Assembly (NCBI RefSeq): GCF_000349725.1
Contig: NZ_KB714697.1
Span: 106,760-170,759 of the forward strand
DNA length: 64,000 nucleotides
Source: Ligilactobacillus pobuzihii E100301 = KCTC 13174
GTDB lineage: Bacteria > Bacillota > Bacilli > Lactobacillales > Lactobacillaceae
Direction: 5' to 3'
Under the pieces are notes generated by a model, which made no database searches, was not told the DNA's origin, and saw only the letters and a list, made by a program, of their open reading frames with translations. A program made the position numbers and the translations under genes. This document shows positions 15,518-24,654 of this stretch, one piece after another (within the stretch, counting starts at the first letter, position 1; each line of letters opens with the position of its first letter).

Positions 15518-15629
15518 TTGTTAAGAATATATTAACATCTTTGGGTTTAATAGCTATTATTTGCAAGTTTGTTATGGGCAGTTTACTATTAGGGATATGA
15601 AAGCTAATAAATCAATCAAGTGAGGTAAT

Positions 15630-16151
15630 TTGACGAATATGACAACAAATGTCAAATGGAAACAAGATCCTGAATATATGAGTTATGTTGGTGACTTATT
15701 ACAAGAACCAGCAGTACAAAAATTGGCAGAATATGAACAACACCATGCAACAACACGTTTAGATCACTGTATTCATGTGTCTTATACCAGTTATTGTATC
15801 GCTAAAAAAATGCGTTTAAATGCTAAGGCTACAGCTCGTGCAGGTTTGTTACACGATTTGTTTTATTATGATTGGCGTACGACTAAATTTGACCGTGGTA
15901 CACATGCTTGGATCCATCCACGTATTGCTTTAAGAAATGCAGAAAAAATTACTGATCTTAGCCCATTGGAAAAAGATATTATTATTAAACACATGTGGGG
16001 TGCGACTGTATGCCCACCTAAATATCCAGAAGGTTTTATTGTGACAGCTGTTGACAAATATTCCGCAACGGCTGAGTATAGTGGGCATTTAGCTGGAGAA
16101 GTCAAAGTGGATTTGAAAGAGCATTTAAGCTTTGCAAAAGTAAGTAAATGA
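15630..16151 (+). CDS. HD-domain hydrolase
   Basis: A 173-residue cytosolic protein with an HD phosphohydrolase core: RLDHCIHVSYTSY supplies the first His, GLLHDLFYYDW the HD doublet, and later His and Asp residues (IIIKHMWG, AVDKYSA) complete metal binding. Close relatives are annotated only as HD-superfamily hydrolases near pheST. The start is uncertain: TTG 15630 lies only 4 bases after GAGG, while ATG 15639 lies 13 bases after it. The substrate, probably a nucleotide-like phosphoester, is unknown. Confidence 0.82.
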   Translation: MTNMTTNVKWKQDPEYMSYVGDLLQEPAVQKLAEYEQHHATTRLDHCIHVSYTSYCIAKKMRLNAKATARAGLLHDLFYYDWRTTKFDRGTHAWIHPRIALRNAEKITDLSPLEKDIIIKHMWGATVCPPKYPEGFIVTAVDKYSATAEYSGHLAGEVKVDLKEHLSFAKVSK

Positions 16152-16182
16152 GAGTAAAATTATAATTGACTTGAAGTCCAGA

Positions 16183-16214
16183 AAGCTCGAATGTCATAGC
16201 ACGGGCTTTTTGTT
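16183..16214 (+). terminator. Terminator after the HD-hydrolase gene
   Basis: AAGCTCG (16184-16190) pairs with CGGGCTT (16203-16209), with one G-T pair, and T-rich sequence follows. Confidence 0.75.
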
Positions 16215-16253
16215 TACTATAAATGGACTTATTTCGTCCGGAGGTGAGTTGTT

Positions 16254-16604
16254 ATGGCAGTAGAAGTTAAGAAAAATAGCGATTATGAACTATGTCCTCG
16301 TTTCGAAAAAACTTTTGGTATCCTTGGTAAAAAATGGAATGGGCTAATTATCGATGTTTTACTATCTGAGGGCCCACAACGTTTCAAAGACATTGCTAAT
16401 AAAGTAGATAAATGTAGTGATCGTGTTTTAGTTGAACGCCTAAAAGAGTTAGAAAATGAGCGTTTGATCACTAAAACGCCTTTAGTCGACAGTTGTCGTG
16501 ACGTCTATCAGTTAACTGAGCAAGGTGAAGATTTGGCTGGTATTATTGGTCAAGTTCATGATTGGGCAGAAAAATGGTACACTTTAGCCGATTGTAAAGA
16601 CTGA
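16254..16604 (+). CDS. HxlR-family transcriptional regulator
   Basis: A 116-residue winged-helix DNA-binding protein. Signatures are ELCPRFEKTFGILGKKWNGLII near the N-terminus, the recognition region RFKDIANKVDKCSDRVLVERLKEL and the wing LVDSCRDVYQLTEQG. Four cysteines are present. The one in ELCP occupies the position that senses thiol-reactive compounds in YodB and HypR, so redox sensing is plausible but not shown. GGAGGTGAG precedes the ATG. Its targets are unknown; HxlR genes often control an adjacent oxidoreductase, but the neighbours here are an HD hydrolase and pheST. Confidence 0.9.
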   Translation: MAVEVKKNSDYELCPRFEKTFGILGKKWNGLIIDVLLSEGPQRFKDIANKVDKCSDRVLVERLKELENERLITKTPLVDSCRDVYQLTEQGEDLAGIIGQVHDWAEKWYTLADCKD

Positions 16605-16605
16605 C

Positions 16606-16634
16606 TTGACTATCATTTTTAATCAAGGTAAACT
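16606..16634 (+). promoter_or_regulatory. Promoter of the pheST operon leader
   Basis: TTGACT (16606-16611) and TAAACT (16629-16634) with a 17-base spacer, directly ahead of the T-box leader. Confidence 0.75.
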
Positions 16635-16640
16635 GATGTT

Positions 16641-16895
16641 AATATTTGAAACGAAGACGGAAAAGAGTAAACTGGTAGACCATCACAGGAAGAAACGTAT
16701 GACTGAGAACGTTTTGTTGGAAAATAGTTGAAGTTCACTTCCCGAGTTAACGCTGGGAGCCTGATTGCTAGTGAAAAGCGTTACGGTCTGTACTGATCGT
16801 TATCAAGATCTAAGTGTTATTGTTAGGTTAACTAGCGATAAAACAAGGGTGGTACCGCGAAGCCTCGTCCCTTTTTAGGGATGGGGCTTTTTTCT
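16641..16895 (+). promoter_or_regulatory. T-box riboswitch, phenylalanine (specifier UUC)
   Basis: The leader carries the T-box antiterminator sequence AAGGGTGGTACCGCG (from 16845), followed by the competing terminator AGCCTCGTCCCT/AGGGATGGGGCT and a T-run (to about 16893). The specifier codon is read as TTC at 16734-16736 in GAAGTTCACTT. Uncharged tRNA-Phe would stabilise the antiterminator and switch on pheST. Confidence 0.93.
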
Positions 16896-16995
16896 TTTTT
16901 CAGACAAATATCAAGGAAAAAGCTGTAAAATTATTTTTATAGTGATTATTTAATTTAGTTCGATAATCCAATAACTTTTTAAGGAAGGAAAAACA

Positions 16996-18042
16996 ATGAA
17001 TCTAAAAGATAAACTTGAGCAGCTCAAGGAAAACAGTTTGTCAGAAATTAAATCTGCATCTGACACTAAAAAAATTAATGATATTAGAGTCCATGTTTTA
17101 GGTAAAAAAGGGCCGATCACTGAGGTTTTACGAGGAATGCGTGATTTACCAGCTGATGAAAGGCCTAAAGTTGGTAGTTTCGCCAATAAAGTCCGTGATG
17201 AAATCAGTGAGGCTATTACACAACGCCGCGATGAATTAGAAATTGCTAAAACAGCAGATAAACTTGAGCAAGAAAAAATTGATGTAACTTTGCCAGGAGT
17301 ACCAGTTAAACAGGGACAACCGCATGTACTCGAACAAGTTATCGATCAAATTGAAAAATTATTCTTGGGTATGGGCTATCAGGTAGTCGACGGTCCAGAA
17401 GTTGAAGAAGATCATTATAATTTTGAAATGCTAAACCTCCCGAAAGATCACCCTGCAAGAGATATGCAAGATACATTTTATATTACAAATTCGATTTTAA
17501 TGCGGACGCAGACTTCACCTGTACAGGCGAGAACGATGGAAAAGCATGATTTTTCTCAGGGCCCATTAAAAATGATCTCTCCTGGAAAAGTTTACCGTCG
17601 GGATACCGACGATGCGACTCATTCACATCAATTTCATCAGGTAGAAGGCTTAGTGATCGATAAACATATAACAATGGCTGACCTAAAAGGGACGCTGCAA
17701 CAATTAGCTAAAAATTTATTTGGCGAAGAACGCGAGATCAGAATGCGCCCAAGTTATTTCCCATTTACCGAGCCATCGGCCGAAGTCGATGTATCATGTT
17801 TTAAATGTGGTGGTAAGGGTTGTGCTGTATGCAAATATACTGGTTGGATCGAAACGCTTGGTGCCGGTATGGTACACCCTAATGTTTTGAAAATGGCTGG
17901 GATCGATCCTGAAATTTATGGTGGTTTTGCTTTTGGCCTTGGCCCAGATAGATTTGCTATGTTGAAGTATGGGGTCAATGACATTCGTGAGTTTTACTTA
18001 AATGATGTTCGTTTCCTAGAACAATTTTCTCAGAAAGGTTAG
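16996..18042 (+). CDS. pheS: Phenylalanyl-tRNA synthetase alpha subunit
   Basis: A 348-residue class II synthetase subunit carrying the catalytic core. It has an N-terminal coiled-coil ([16 protein letters not shown]), then motif 2 region [18 protein letters not shown], motif 3 [17 protein letters not shown], and a [12 protein letters not shown] insertion with four cysteines seen in Gram-positive PheS. It works as the alpha2beta2 enzyme with PheT, encoded 11 bases downstream. Expression is controlled by the T-box in front. AAGGAAGG precedes the start. Confidence 0.97.
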   Translation: MNLKDKLEQLKENSLSEIKSASDTKKINDIRVHVLGKKGPITEVLRGMRDLPADERPKVGSFANKVRDEISEAITQRRDELEIAKTADKLEQEKIDVTLPGVPVKQGQPHVLEQVIDQIEKLFLGMGYQVVDGPEVEEDHYNFEMLNLPKDHPARDMQDTFYITNSILMRTQTSPVQARTMEKHDFSQGPLKMISPGKVYRRDTDDATHSHQFHQVEGLVIDKHITMADLKGTLQQLAKNLFGEEREIRMRPSYFPFTEPSAEVDVSCFKCGGKGCAVCKYTGWIETLGAGMVHPNVLKMAGIDPEIYGGFAFGLGPDRFAMLKYGVNDIREFYLNDVRFLEQFSQKG

Positions 18043-18053
18043 GTCGTCTCTAA

Positions 18054-20468
18054 ATGAAAGTTTCAAAAAAATGGCTGGATGAATATGTTCCTGTTGCAAG
18101 TATTGATGCAGATTCGCTAGCGAATAAAATAGAATTAAGTGCGGTAGAAATTGATGACGTTTCACGGTTGGAAGAAGGACAAAAGAAAATCGTGGTCGGA
18201 CATATCAATAGTTTGGTACCACACCCCAATTCAGATCATTTGAAAATCTGCCAAGTTGATGTTGGAGAAAAAGAACTTTATCAGATCGTTTGTGGTGCTC
18301 CCAATGTCGCTAGCGGACAAAATGTGATCGTGGCTTTGCCTAATTCTTGGATCGCAGGTCACAATAAAATCAAGAAATCAAAGATGCGTGGCGAAGTTTC
18401 TTTAGGGATGATCTGCTCATTACAAGAAATTGGTTTCTCAGAAAGCGTGGTTCCTAAAGAATATACCGATGGAATCTATGTTTTACCAACAGATGCTATT
18501 CCTGGCCAATCAATTTTCCCATATCTTGGTATGGATGAAGATGTGATCGACATTGATATAACACCAAATCGGGCTGATCTTTTAAGTGTAAGAGGAGTGG
18601 CCAATGAAGTAGCTGCTTTATATGATAAAAAGGTTAATTTGCCACGTCCGGAAGTAAAAGAAGACGATAGTAGTAATATTTCTGATTACTTAAAGGCAGA
18701 AGCACCAATTGACCTTGCTCCGACCTATTTAATGCGTATCATTAAAAATGTTAAGGTCAAACAAAGTCCTTTATGGTTACAAAAGCGTCTATGGAATGCC
18801 GGTGTACGTCCAATTAATAACATCGTTGATGTTACTAACTATATTTTGATGGATTACGGACAACCACTACATTCATTTGATTATGACAAATTAGGAACTA
18901 AAGATGTTGTCGTTCGTCTAGCCAATGAAGGCGAAAAGATGACAACTTTAGATGGCGAAAAACGTGAATTAAGCGCAGAAGATATTGTGATCACTAATGG
19001 TAGTGAACCGGTTGCTTTGGCCGGTACAATGGGTGGTGCAAATACACAGATCGATGATGATTCACAAACAGTCGCTTTAGAATCTGCTGTATTTGATGGT
19101 CATCGGATCCGTAAAACAGCCCGTAAAGAGAAATTACATTCAGAAGCTTCAGTTCGTTTTGAACGTGGGATCAACGTGGCTACTGTTAAAGAAGCGTTAG
19201 ATAGTGCAGCGCAAATGATCGCTCAATTAGGTGATGGACAAGTGGTTGCTGGTGTTGCCGGAGATCAACGTGCAAATCAAAGTGATAAAGAAGTTAAGGT
19301 CTCACTTGCGCGTATCAACCATGTTTTGGGAACTGATCTTAGTTCAAAAGAAGTTAAAGAAATTTTTGCAAGACTTGATTTTGGAGTTAGTGAAAATGAA
19401 GGAATGTACACTATTAAAGTTCCAGTTAGACGGTGGGATATTGAAATTGACGCAGATCTGATTGAAGAGGTTGCTCGTTTGTATGGATATGATAAGCTAC
19501 CCGCAACTCTACCAGCCGGACAAGCAACGCCGGGTAGGTATACTAAGACACAAAAAGCAATCAGAGATACGCGTTATTTATTAGAGAGTGCTGGACTGGA
19601 TCAAGCCATTTCTTATGGTTTAACAACACCTAAAAAGGCACAACGTTTTGCACTAGAACCGGCATTGCAGACAAACCTTGATTTTCCAATGAGTTCAGAT
19701 CATACAACGTTACGTATGAATTTATTAAGTGGTTTGTTAGATGACCTAGCATATAACAGTGCTCGTAAAGTTGAAAATATTGCTTTATATGAGCAGGGAC
19801 GTGTCTTTTTTAGAGATGATAGTACTGAAAAACCACGTGAAGTGGAACATGTGGCTGGCGCTTTGACTGGCCTTTTCCACGAAGCAACTTGGCATGGAGA
19901 TAAAAAGAAAGTTGATTTTTATTTGACAAAGGGGATCGTAACCTTCTTATTGTCATCTCTAGGTATCAAAAACGGGGCCCGTTTTGAAGCCACTGCGCAA
20001 CATGAAGAGATGCACCCTGGACGGACGGCTGATATTTATCTGAACGAACAATTGTTAGGCTTTATTGGTGAGGTCCATCCATCCTTAGCTAAAGAATATA
20101 AATTAAAACGGACTTATGTTTTTGAACTCGATCTTGAAAAAATCATTGCTGCTCCAAAAGACGAGTTAGTATATCAAGAAATTTCTAGGTACCCAATTAT
20201 TACGCGTGACGTGGCATTAGCCGTGCCTAATGAAATTACCAACCAGCAAATTTTAAGTTCACTTTGGACAAATAGTGGACAACATTTAGTGGATATCCAT
20301 TTATTTGATCATTATCAAGGTGAACATATTACTAAGGGCTTCAAATCATTAGCGTATACGCTTGTTTATCAAGATAAAAATGCAACGTTAAAAGATGAGG
20401 TAGTTAGTGATGAATTTAATAAAGCTATTACAAAATTACAAGAAGAATTAGAAGTTACCGTACGTTAA
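18054..20468 (+). CDS. pheT: Phenylalanyl-tRNA synthetase beta subunit
   Basis: An 804-residue subunit with normal domain order: N-terminal tRNA-binding OB fold (VGHINSLVPHPNSDHLKICQVD, about residues 45-66), B3/B4 editing domain (B3 near 215-400), B5 DNA-binding-like fold, catalytic-like core and a C-terminal anticodon-binding FDX-ACB domain (ISRYPIITRDVALAVP onwards). The B3/B4 domain hydrolyses Tyr-tRNA-Phe. It begins 11 bases after pheS and ends the operon at a strong hairpin. Confidence 0.97.
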   Translation: MKVSKKWLDEYVPVASIDADSLANKIELSAVEIDDVSRLEEGQKKIVVGHINSLVPHPNSDHLKICQVDVGEKELYQIVCGAPNVASGQNVIVALPNSWIAGHNKIKKSKMRGEVSLGMICSLQEIGFSESVVPKEYTDGIYVLPTDAIPGQSIFPYLGMDEDVIDIDITPNRADLLSVRGVANEVAALYDKKVNLPRPEVKEDDSSNISDYLKAEAPIDLAPTYLMRIIKNVKVKQSPLWLQKRLWNAGVRPINNIVDVTNYILMDYGQPLHSFDYDKLGTKDVVVRLANEGEKMTTLDGEKRELSAEDIVITNGSEPVALAGTMGGANTQIDDDSQTVALESAVFDGHRIRKTARKEKLHSEASVRFERGINVATVKEALDSAAQMIAQLGDGQVVAGVAGDQRANQSDKEVKVSLARINHVLGTDLSSKEVKEIFARLDFGVSENEGMYTIKVPVRRWDIEIDADLIEEVARLYGYDKLPATLPAGQATPGRYTKTQKAIRDTRYLLESAGLDQAISYGLTTPKKAQRFALEPALQTNLDFPMSSDHTTLRMNLLSGLLDDLAYNSARKVENIALYEQGRVFFRDDSTEKPREVEHVAGALTGLFHEATWHGDKKKVDFYLTKGIVTFLLSSLGIKNGARFEATAQHEEMHPGRTADIYLNEQLLGFIGEVHPSLAKEYKLKRTYVFELDLEKIIAAPKDELVYQEISRYPIITRDVALAVPNEITNQQILSSLWTNSGQHLVDIHLFDHYQGEHITKGFKSLAYTLVYQDKNATLKDEVVSDEFNKAITKLQEELEVTVR

Positions 20469-20504
20469 GTGAAATCGTAAGTTCTTTGATTTTGATGTTT
20501 AAAG

Positions 20505-20586
20505 AAAAAGCCACAGTTTTTGCCGTTCACCGAATTAAAGAGTAAATCTTTGATCGATGTTCATTAGAAATTACTGTGGCTTTTTT
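20505..20586. terminator. Terminator of the pheST operon
   Basis: AAAAAGCCACAGT (from 20505) and ACTGTGGCTTTTT (from 20573) pair over 13 bases around a long loop; A- and T-runs on the two sides let it work in both directions. Confidence 0.8.
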
Positions 20587-20662
20587 ACATAGACTGAAAT
20601 AGAAAACAAAAAATCAAAATAGTGCTAAATCAAGGACTATATACATTTTGCATCTGGTTTGG

Positions 20663-20668
20663 TATACT
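20663..20668 (+). promoter_or_regulatory. -10 box of the mltG promoter (extended)
   Basis: TATACT preceded by TGG forms an extended -10 element about 30 bases before the mltG start. The -35 position (TATACA, 20640-20645) is only a partial match. Confidence 0.5.
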
Positions 20669-20696
20669 GATTTGGAGAGTTTTTCTAGGAGGGTAA

Positions 20697-21797
20697 ATGT
20701 TGGATTCAGAAGGTAAAAAAAATAAAGTGGCTTCGCGTGTAATTTGGACTGTGGTCTCTATTATTGTTGTTTTATTAGTGGTTGTTGCGATTTCAGGTTA
20801 CAGTTACTTCAAATCAGGATTGAAACCATTAGCACCAAATTCAAATAAACGAGTAGAAGTTAAGGTACCAGTTGGAAGTACAAGTAAACAGATCGGCTCA
20901 ATTTTAGAGGAAAAAAAGGTCGTCAAAAGTGGCTTTGTTTTTGATTATTACGTTAAATCAAAAAAAATAGCTAATTTTAAGGCGGGGTACTACGAATTAA
21001 AACCATCGATGACCTTAAATGAAATCGCACATGATTTGCAAAAAGGTGGCGCGAGTGAGCCACTGAATTCTGGACGTGTTTTGATCAGGGAAGGTGTTAC
21101 AGCTGAAACGATCGGTAAGGCTGTTCAACAAAGCACTCGTTTTTCAAAGAAAGACTTTTTGGAGTTATTAAATGACAAAGAGTTTTTAGCTGAGTTGAAA
21201 AAGAAGTATCCTGACTTACTTTCTTCTGCAACTAATGCTAAAAATGTACGTTATCATCTAGAAGGTTATCTTTACCCAGCAACTTATACAGTTACTAAGA
21301 AGACAACTTTAAAACAATTGGTTGAAGAAATGGTTTTCAAAACAGATCAAGTAATGAAACCTTACTATTCAAAAATTAAAAAACAAAAGCAAAGTGTTCA
21401 AAAAATCATGACTTTGGCCTCTTTAGTTGAGCGTGAAGGTGATAGTGATAAAGATCGCGCGAAAATTGCTGGTGTATTTGAGAATCGTATCGATCAAGAT
21501 ATGAAACTTCAAACAGATATTTCTGTACTTTACGCTTTGAATAAGCATAAAGAGACAGTGACATATAAGGATCTGAAGGTGGATTCTCCTTACAATTTAT
21601 ACAAGCACAAAGGGATCGGACCTGGTCCATTCAATAGTCCAAGTCTAGCTTCAATCAAGGCTGTTTTATCACCACAAGAAAAAGATAAGGACTATTTGTA
21701 TTTCTTTGCTGATACCAAGACAGGTAAGGTTTATTACTCACAAACTTACCAAGAACATCAACAGATTATTTCTAAAGTAGAAGATAAAGATAAATAG
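20697..21797 (+). CDS. mltG: Endolytic peptidoglycan transglycosylase MltG (YceG-like)
   Basis: A 366-residue membrane enzyme that cleaves nascent glycan strands and so sets their length. It has one N-terminal membrane helix (about residues 15-36, VIWTVVSIIVVLLVVVAISG), a LysM-like extracellular subdomain (VEVKVPVGSTSKQIGSIL) and the catalytic YceG domain, with the catalytic Glu in ASLVEREG near residue 244 and the conserved GPGPFNSPSLASIKAVL segment. AGGAGGG precedes the ATG closely. It is followed 18 bases later by udk. Confidence 0.93.
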   Translation: MLDSEGKKNKVASRVIWTVVSIIVVLLVVVAISGYSYFKSGLKPLAPNSNKRVEVKVPVGSTSKQIGSILEEKKVVKSGFVFDYYVKSKKIANFKAGYYELKPSMTLNEIAHDLQKGGASEPLNSGRVLIREGVTAETIGKAVQQSTRFSKKDFLELLNDKEFLAELKKKYPDLLSSATNAKNVRYHLEGYLYPATYTVTKKTTLKQLVEEMVFKTDQVMKPYYSKIKKQKQSVQKIMTLASLVEREGDSDKDRAKIAGVFENRIDQDMKLQTDISVLYALNKHKETVTYKDLKVDSPYNLYKHKGIGPGPFNSPSLASIKAVLSPQEKDKDYLYFFADTKTGKVYYSQTYQEHQQIISKVEDKDK

Positions 21798-21815
21798 AAC
21801 AGGGGATTATATTTG

Positions 21816-22463
21816 ATGGCAGAACTAAGTGAGAAAAAAAGACCGATCATTATTGGCGTTACAGGCGGTTCGGGTAGTGGAAAAACCTCTGTTTCACATG
21901 CTATTTTTAATCAACTACATGGACATTCGATTTTAATGTTAGAACAGGACTCTTATTACCGTGATCAAAGTGATATGAGTATCGAGCAAAGAAAAGCAGT
22001 GAATTATGATCATCCTGATGCTTTTGATACTGACTTATTGGTGTCCCAATTATCTGATCTATCAGCTTGGAAATCGGTCGAGAAGCCTATTTATGATTAT
22101 TCGATTTTTACTCGAAGTAACAAAATTGTGCAAGTTGAGCCTAGGGAAGTAATTATTTTAGAAGGGATCTTCGTTTTAAGTGATCCTAGATTGCGTGATT
22201 TGTTAGACATTAAGGTATTTGTTGATACTGATGATGATATTCGGATCATTCGTCGTATTCAGCGTGATATGAAAGAACGTGGCCGTACATTACAGTCAGT
22301 TATCGACCAGTATTTAAAGACAGTTAAACCAATGTATCACCAGTTTATTGAGCCAACAAAGCGTTATGCTGATGTAATCGTACCAGAAGGTGGAGAAAAC
22401 AAGGTCGCTATCGATTTATTGGTCACTAAAATCAGGGATATAATTCGTGAAGCACAAAAATAA
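21816..22463 (+). CDS. udk: Uridine/cytidine kinase
   Basis: A 215-residue cytosolic kinase that phosphorylates uridine and cytidine in pyrimidine salvage. The P-loop [14 protein letters not shown] lies near residues 15-28, followed by [18 protein letters not shown] and the IILEGIFVL segment typical of Udk. A TTG at 21813 in the same frame is an equally possible start; AGGGGA lies upstream of both. It probably shares a transcript with mltG, an arrangement common in lactobacilli (mltG-udk-greA). Confidence 0.95.
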   Translation: MAELSEKKRPIIIGVTGGSGSGKTSVSHAIFNQLHGHSILMLEQDSYYRDQSDMSIEQRKAVNYDHPDAFDTDLLVSQLSDLSAWKSVEKPIYDYSIFTRSNKIVQVEPREVIILEGIFVLSDPRLRDLLDIKVFVDTDDDIRIIRRIQRDMKERGRTLQSVIDQYLKTVKPMYHQFIEPTKRYADVIVPEGGENKVAIDLLVTKIRDIIREAQK

Positions 22464-22713
22464 ATAAAAAATTAACTTGAGTGCACAGATGGCATGAATT
22501 TGCAATTTGTGCCTTTGTTCTAAGGTGACGATCAATTGATCTTCTGTTGATAAAATAGGATAAACTTGCAAATTAGTTAAATTTGAATTAGCATATCTCT
22601 TGTTATATCAGGTTACGTATTGATGATTTTGGTCGAGTGATATAATGTTTACTATATTTTTTAGTTTAAAACAATTAGATATAAAATTATGATGAAGTGA
22701 AGGGATTTTTTGA

Positions 22714-23187
22714 ATGGCTGAAGAAAAAACATTTCCAATGACATTGGAAGGTAAAGAAAAACTTGAAACAGAATTAGAGGATCTAAAAACGAATAAACGT
22801 TCTGAAGTGATCGACCGGATCAAAGTTGCGCGTTCTTTTGGTGACTTATCTGAAAACTCTGAATATGAATCTGCTAAAGATGAGCAATCATTTGTGGAAG
22901 GCAGAATCAAAGAAATCGATCATATGCTAAACTATGCTGAAATTATTGATAGTGATGCAATCGATAAGAATGAAGTTGCTGTGGGTAAGAGTGTTACTTT
23001 CCAAGAAGATGATGATGATCCTGAAACTTACCAAATAGTGGGTGCTGCTGAAGCAGATCCTTTTTCTGGTAAGATTTCCAATGAATCACCAATTGCTAAG
23101 GGTTTAATTGGTCATAAATTAGGGGATCAGGTTGAGATAGAGACACCTGCCGGTAAAATGTCAGTTAAGATCGTTGAAGTTAAATAG
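22714..23187 (+). CDS. greA: Transcript cleavage factor GreA
   Basis: A 157-residue factor that rescues backtracked RNA polymerase by stimulating cleavage of the RNA 3' end. The N-terminal coiled coil carries the acidic tip in [15 protein letters not shown] (Asp and Glu near residues 45-50). The C-terminal FKBP-like domain ends in [21 protein letters not shown]. Length is normal. AAGTGAAGGGA precedes the start. A TATAAT-like box near 22640 may give it its own promoter in addition to read-through from udk. Confidence 0.96.
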   Translation: MAEEKTFPMTLEGKEKLETELEDLKTNKRSEVIDRIKVARSFGDLSENSEYESAKDEQSFVEGRIKEIDHMLNYAEIIDSDAIDKNEVAVGKSVTFQEDDDDPETYQIVGAAEADPFSGKISNESPIAKGLIGHKLGDQVEIETPAGKMSVKIVEVK

Positions 23188-23213
23188 ATTAATATGCTTT
23201 AATATAGTAACTA

Positions 23214-23251
23214 ACAAATCATTTTATATAATTAAGATGATTTGTTTTTTT
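23214..23251 (+). terminator. Terminator after greA
   Basis: ACAAATCAT (23214-23222) pairs perfectly with ATGATTTGT (23237-23245), followed by seven T. Confidence 0.85.
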
Positions 23252-23282
23252 ACGATAATTTTTTTGAGGAAGTGTGGTTAAA

Positions 23283-24041
23283 GTGACTAGTGAGAATAAT
23301 CAGGTCAAAGATCTGCTATTAAATAGACGGACTATTAGAGCTTTTAAAAATCGAGCATTATCGCAAGAACAGCTTGATTTATTAATGGAATCTGCTCGTC
23401 AAACAGCCACCTCATCGTTTCTACAACAATCTTCGGTAATTCATGTAACTGATTTTGATAAAAGAAAGACTATCAGGAAAATTTGTCAGCAAGATTACGT
23501 TGGTGCAAATGGAGATCTATTCATTTTTATCGTTGATTTATATAGAAACCAGCAAATCAGGAAACAAAGTGGAAATGATGATGGACGTTTGCATAATACA
23601 GATGTTTTTTTTCAAGCGTATGATGATACGGTACTTGCAATACAAAATGTTGCTAATATGGCAGAAAGTCTTGGTTTGGGAACTGTATTTTTAGGCAGTA
23701 TCGTAAATGATTCTGCTAAAATGGTTAAAATTTTGAATTTACCAGTATTAACTTTCCCTGTACTAGGACTTCAGGTTGGCATTCCAGACCAACAACCACA
23801 ATTAAAACCGAGGTTACCCCTGGACTTTAGAACATTTGAAAACGAATATAATTATGATCATACCTTATCAGATCTGGCTGATTACGATAAAAACGTACAG
23901 ACCTATTATGATCTGCGAAATAGTAATCAGAGGATAGATTCTTTTACTGCTCAAATCAATTCTGCTAAGTTAAATCATAAAAAAACAAAGCGTGATGAGA
24001 TATTGAATACATTACATCGTCAGGAGCTTTGTTTGCATTAA
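23283..24041 (+). CDS. Nitroreductase-family NAD(P)H-dependent FMN oxidoreductase
   Basis: A 252-residue flavoprotein of the NfsA/NfrA type. The N-terminal FMN-binding motif RRTIRAFKNRALSQEQL (about residues 14-30), the ATSSFLQQSSVIHV phosphate-contact segment and the AESLGLGTVFLGSIVND region match the family. GTG 23283 is chosen because GAGGAAG at 23266-23272 is too close to the earlier GTG at 23274. These enzymes reduce FMN, nitro compounds or quinones; the natural substrate is uncertain. A dispersed repeat follows directly after the stop. Confidence 0.88.
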   Translation: MTSENNQVKDLLLNRRTIRAFKNRALSQEQLDLLMESARQTATSSFLQQSSVIHVTDFDKRKTIRKICQQDYVGANGDLFIFIVDLYRNQQIRKQSGNDDGRLHNTDVFFQAYDDTVLAIQNVANMAESLGLGTVFLGSIVNDSAKMVKILNLPVLTFPVLGLQVGIPDQQPQLKPRLPLDFRTFENEYNYDHTLSDLADYDKNVQTYYDLRNSNQRIDSFTAQINSAKLNHKKTKRDEILNTLHRQELCLH

Positions 24042-24045
24042 AAAT

Positions 24046-24258
24046 GAGATGGGACATAACTAGCTGTGCAATTATAAAAGGGCCATCGATCTATCCCAAT
24101 TTAATGGGATTTGATCGATGGTCCTTAAACGTGTTCTAAAAGATTGAAGCCTTAATGTAACGATGATTGCGTCATTCTGTTTTTCCGCTTGCTACGACCC
24201 AAAATAATGCAATCGTTGTTACAAAGCGGCTTCAAAACATTTTTTATATCACTCTCTT
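24046..24258 (+). repeat. Dispersed intergenic repeat, copy 2 (full, reference copy)
   Basis: A 213-base element begins GAGATGGGACATAACTAG and ends at CACTCTCTT, whose inverse GAGAGTGATAT resembles the start (imperfect terminal inverted repeats). Hairpin A: GGGCCATCGATC pairs with GATCGATGGTCC, with TCCCA/TGGGA inside. Hairpin B: TTGAAGCC...TGTAACGATGATTGCG pairs with GCAATCGTTGTTACA...GGCTTCAA around a loop with GCTACGACCC. It fills the gap between convergent genes. Copies 1, 3 and 4 are at 8733, 32474 and 45263. Confidence 0.85.
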
Positions 24259-24268
24259 TATTTTGGAC

Positions 24269-24628
24269 TTAAAGAAAAAAAACAAAAATGCTAGATAAAA
24301 TTGCTAATAAGAGATTCAAGCCAGACAGCCAAACGGAGCTAGAAGGAATACCAATCCGGAATTTTAAATTACGGATACAAAGGACCAAAAATACTATCGA
24401 ACTTAACAGGAACAATAAAAAAATTGTGTTAAGTGATACATTGATCTCAACCAATGCAAGAGCAATGATCAATAACCAATTACGAAAATTTTTGTACCAT
24501 TCTATTTGGCCAAAAAAGGCACGCTTATATGAAAAATGTCCCTGTTTTCCTAAGTTTATGAATTTGTTAGTGGTTAATAATAACCATAATACAAATAAGA
24601 AGATCCCAATATATTTCCACCAGTTCAT
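24269..24628 (-). CDS. Small integral membrane protein, unrecognised
   Basis: A 119-residue protein with an ATG start behind AGGTGG. It has about four membrane helices: residues 5-22 (YIGIFLFVLWLLLTTNKF), 51-68, 70-87 and 99-118, with a basic loop of about 25 residues between the first and second. No family is recognised. It starts 26 bases after the nucleoside hydrolase stop on the same strand, so the two form an operon; a role linked to nucleoside use is only a guess. The opposite-strand frame over the same bases is a shadow without a ribosome site. Confidence 0.7.
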   Translation of the reverse strand: MNWWKYIGIFLFVLWLLLTTNKFINLGKQGHFSYKRAFFGQIEWYKNFRNWLLIIALALVEINVSLNTIFLLFLLSSIVFLVLCIRNLKFRIGIPSSSVWLSGLNLLLAILSSIFVFFL

Positions 24629-24654
24629 TTGTCCACCTACTTTGTCAATTTTAA

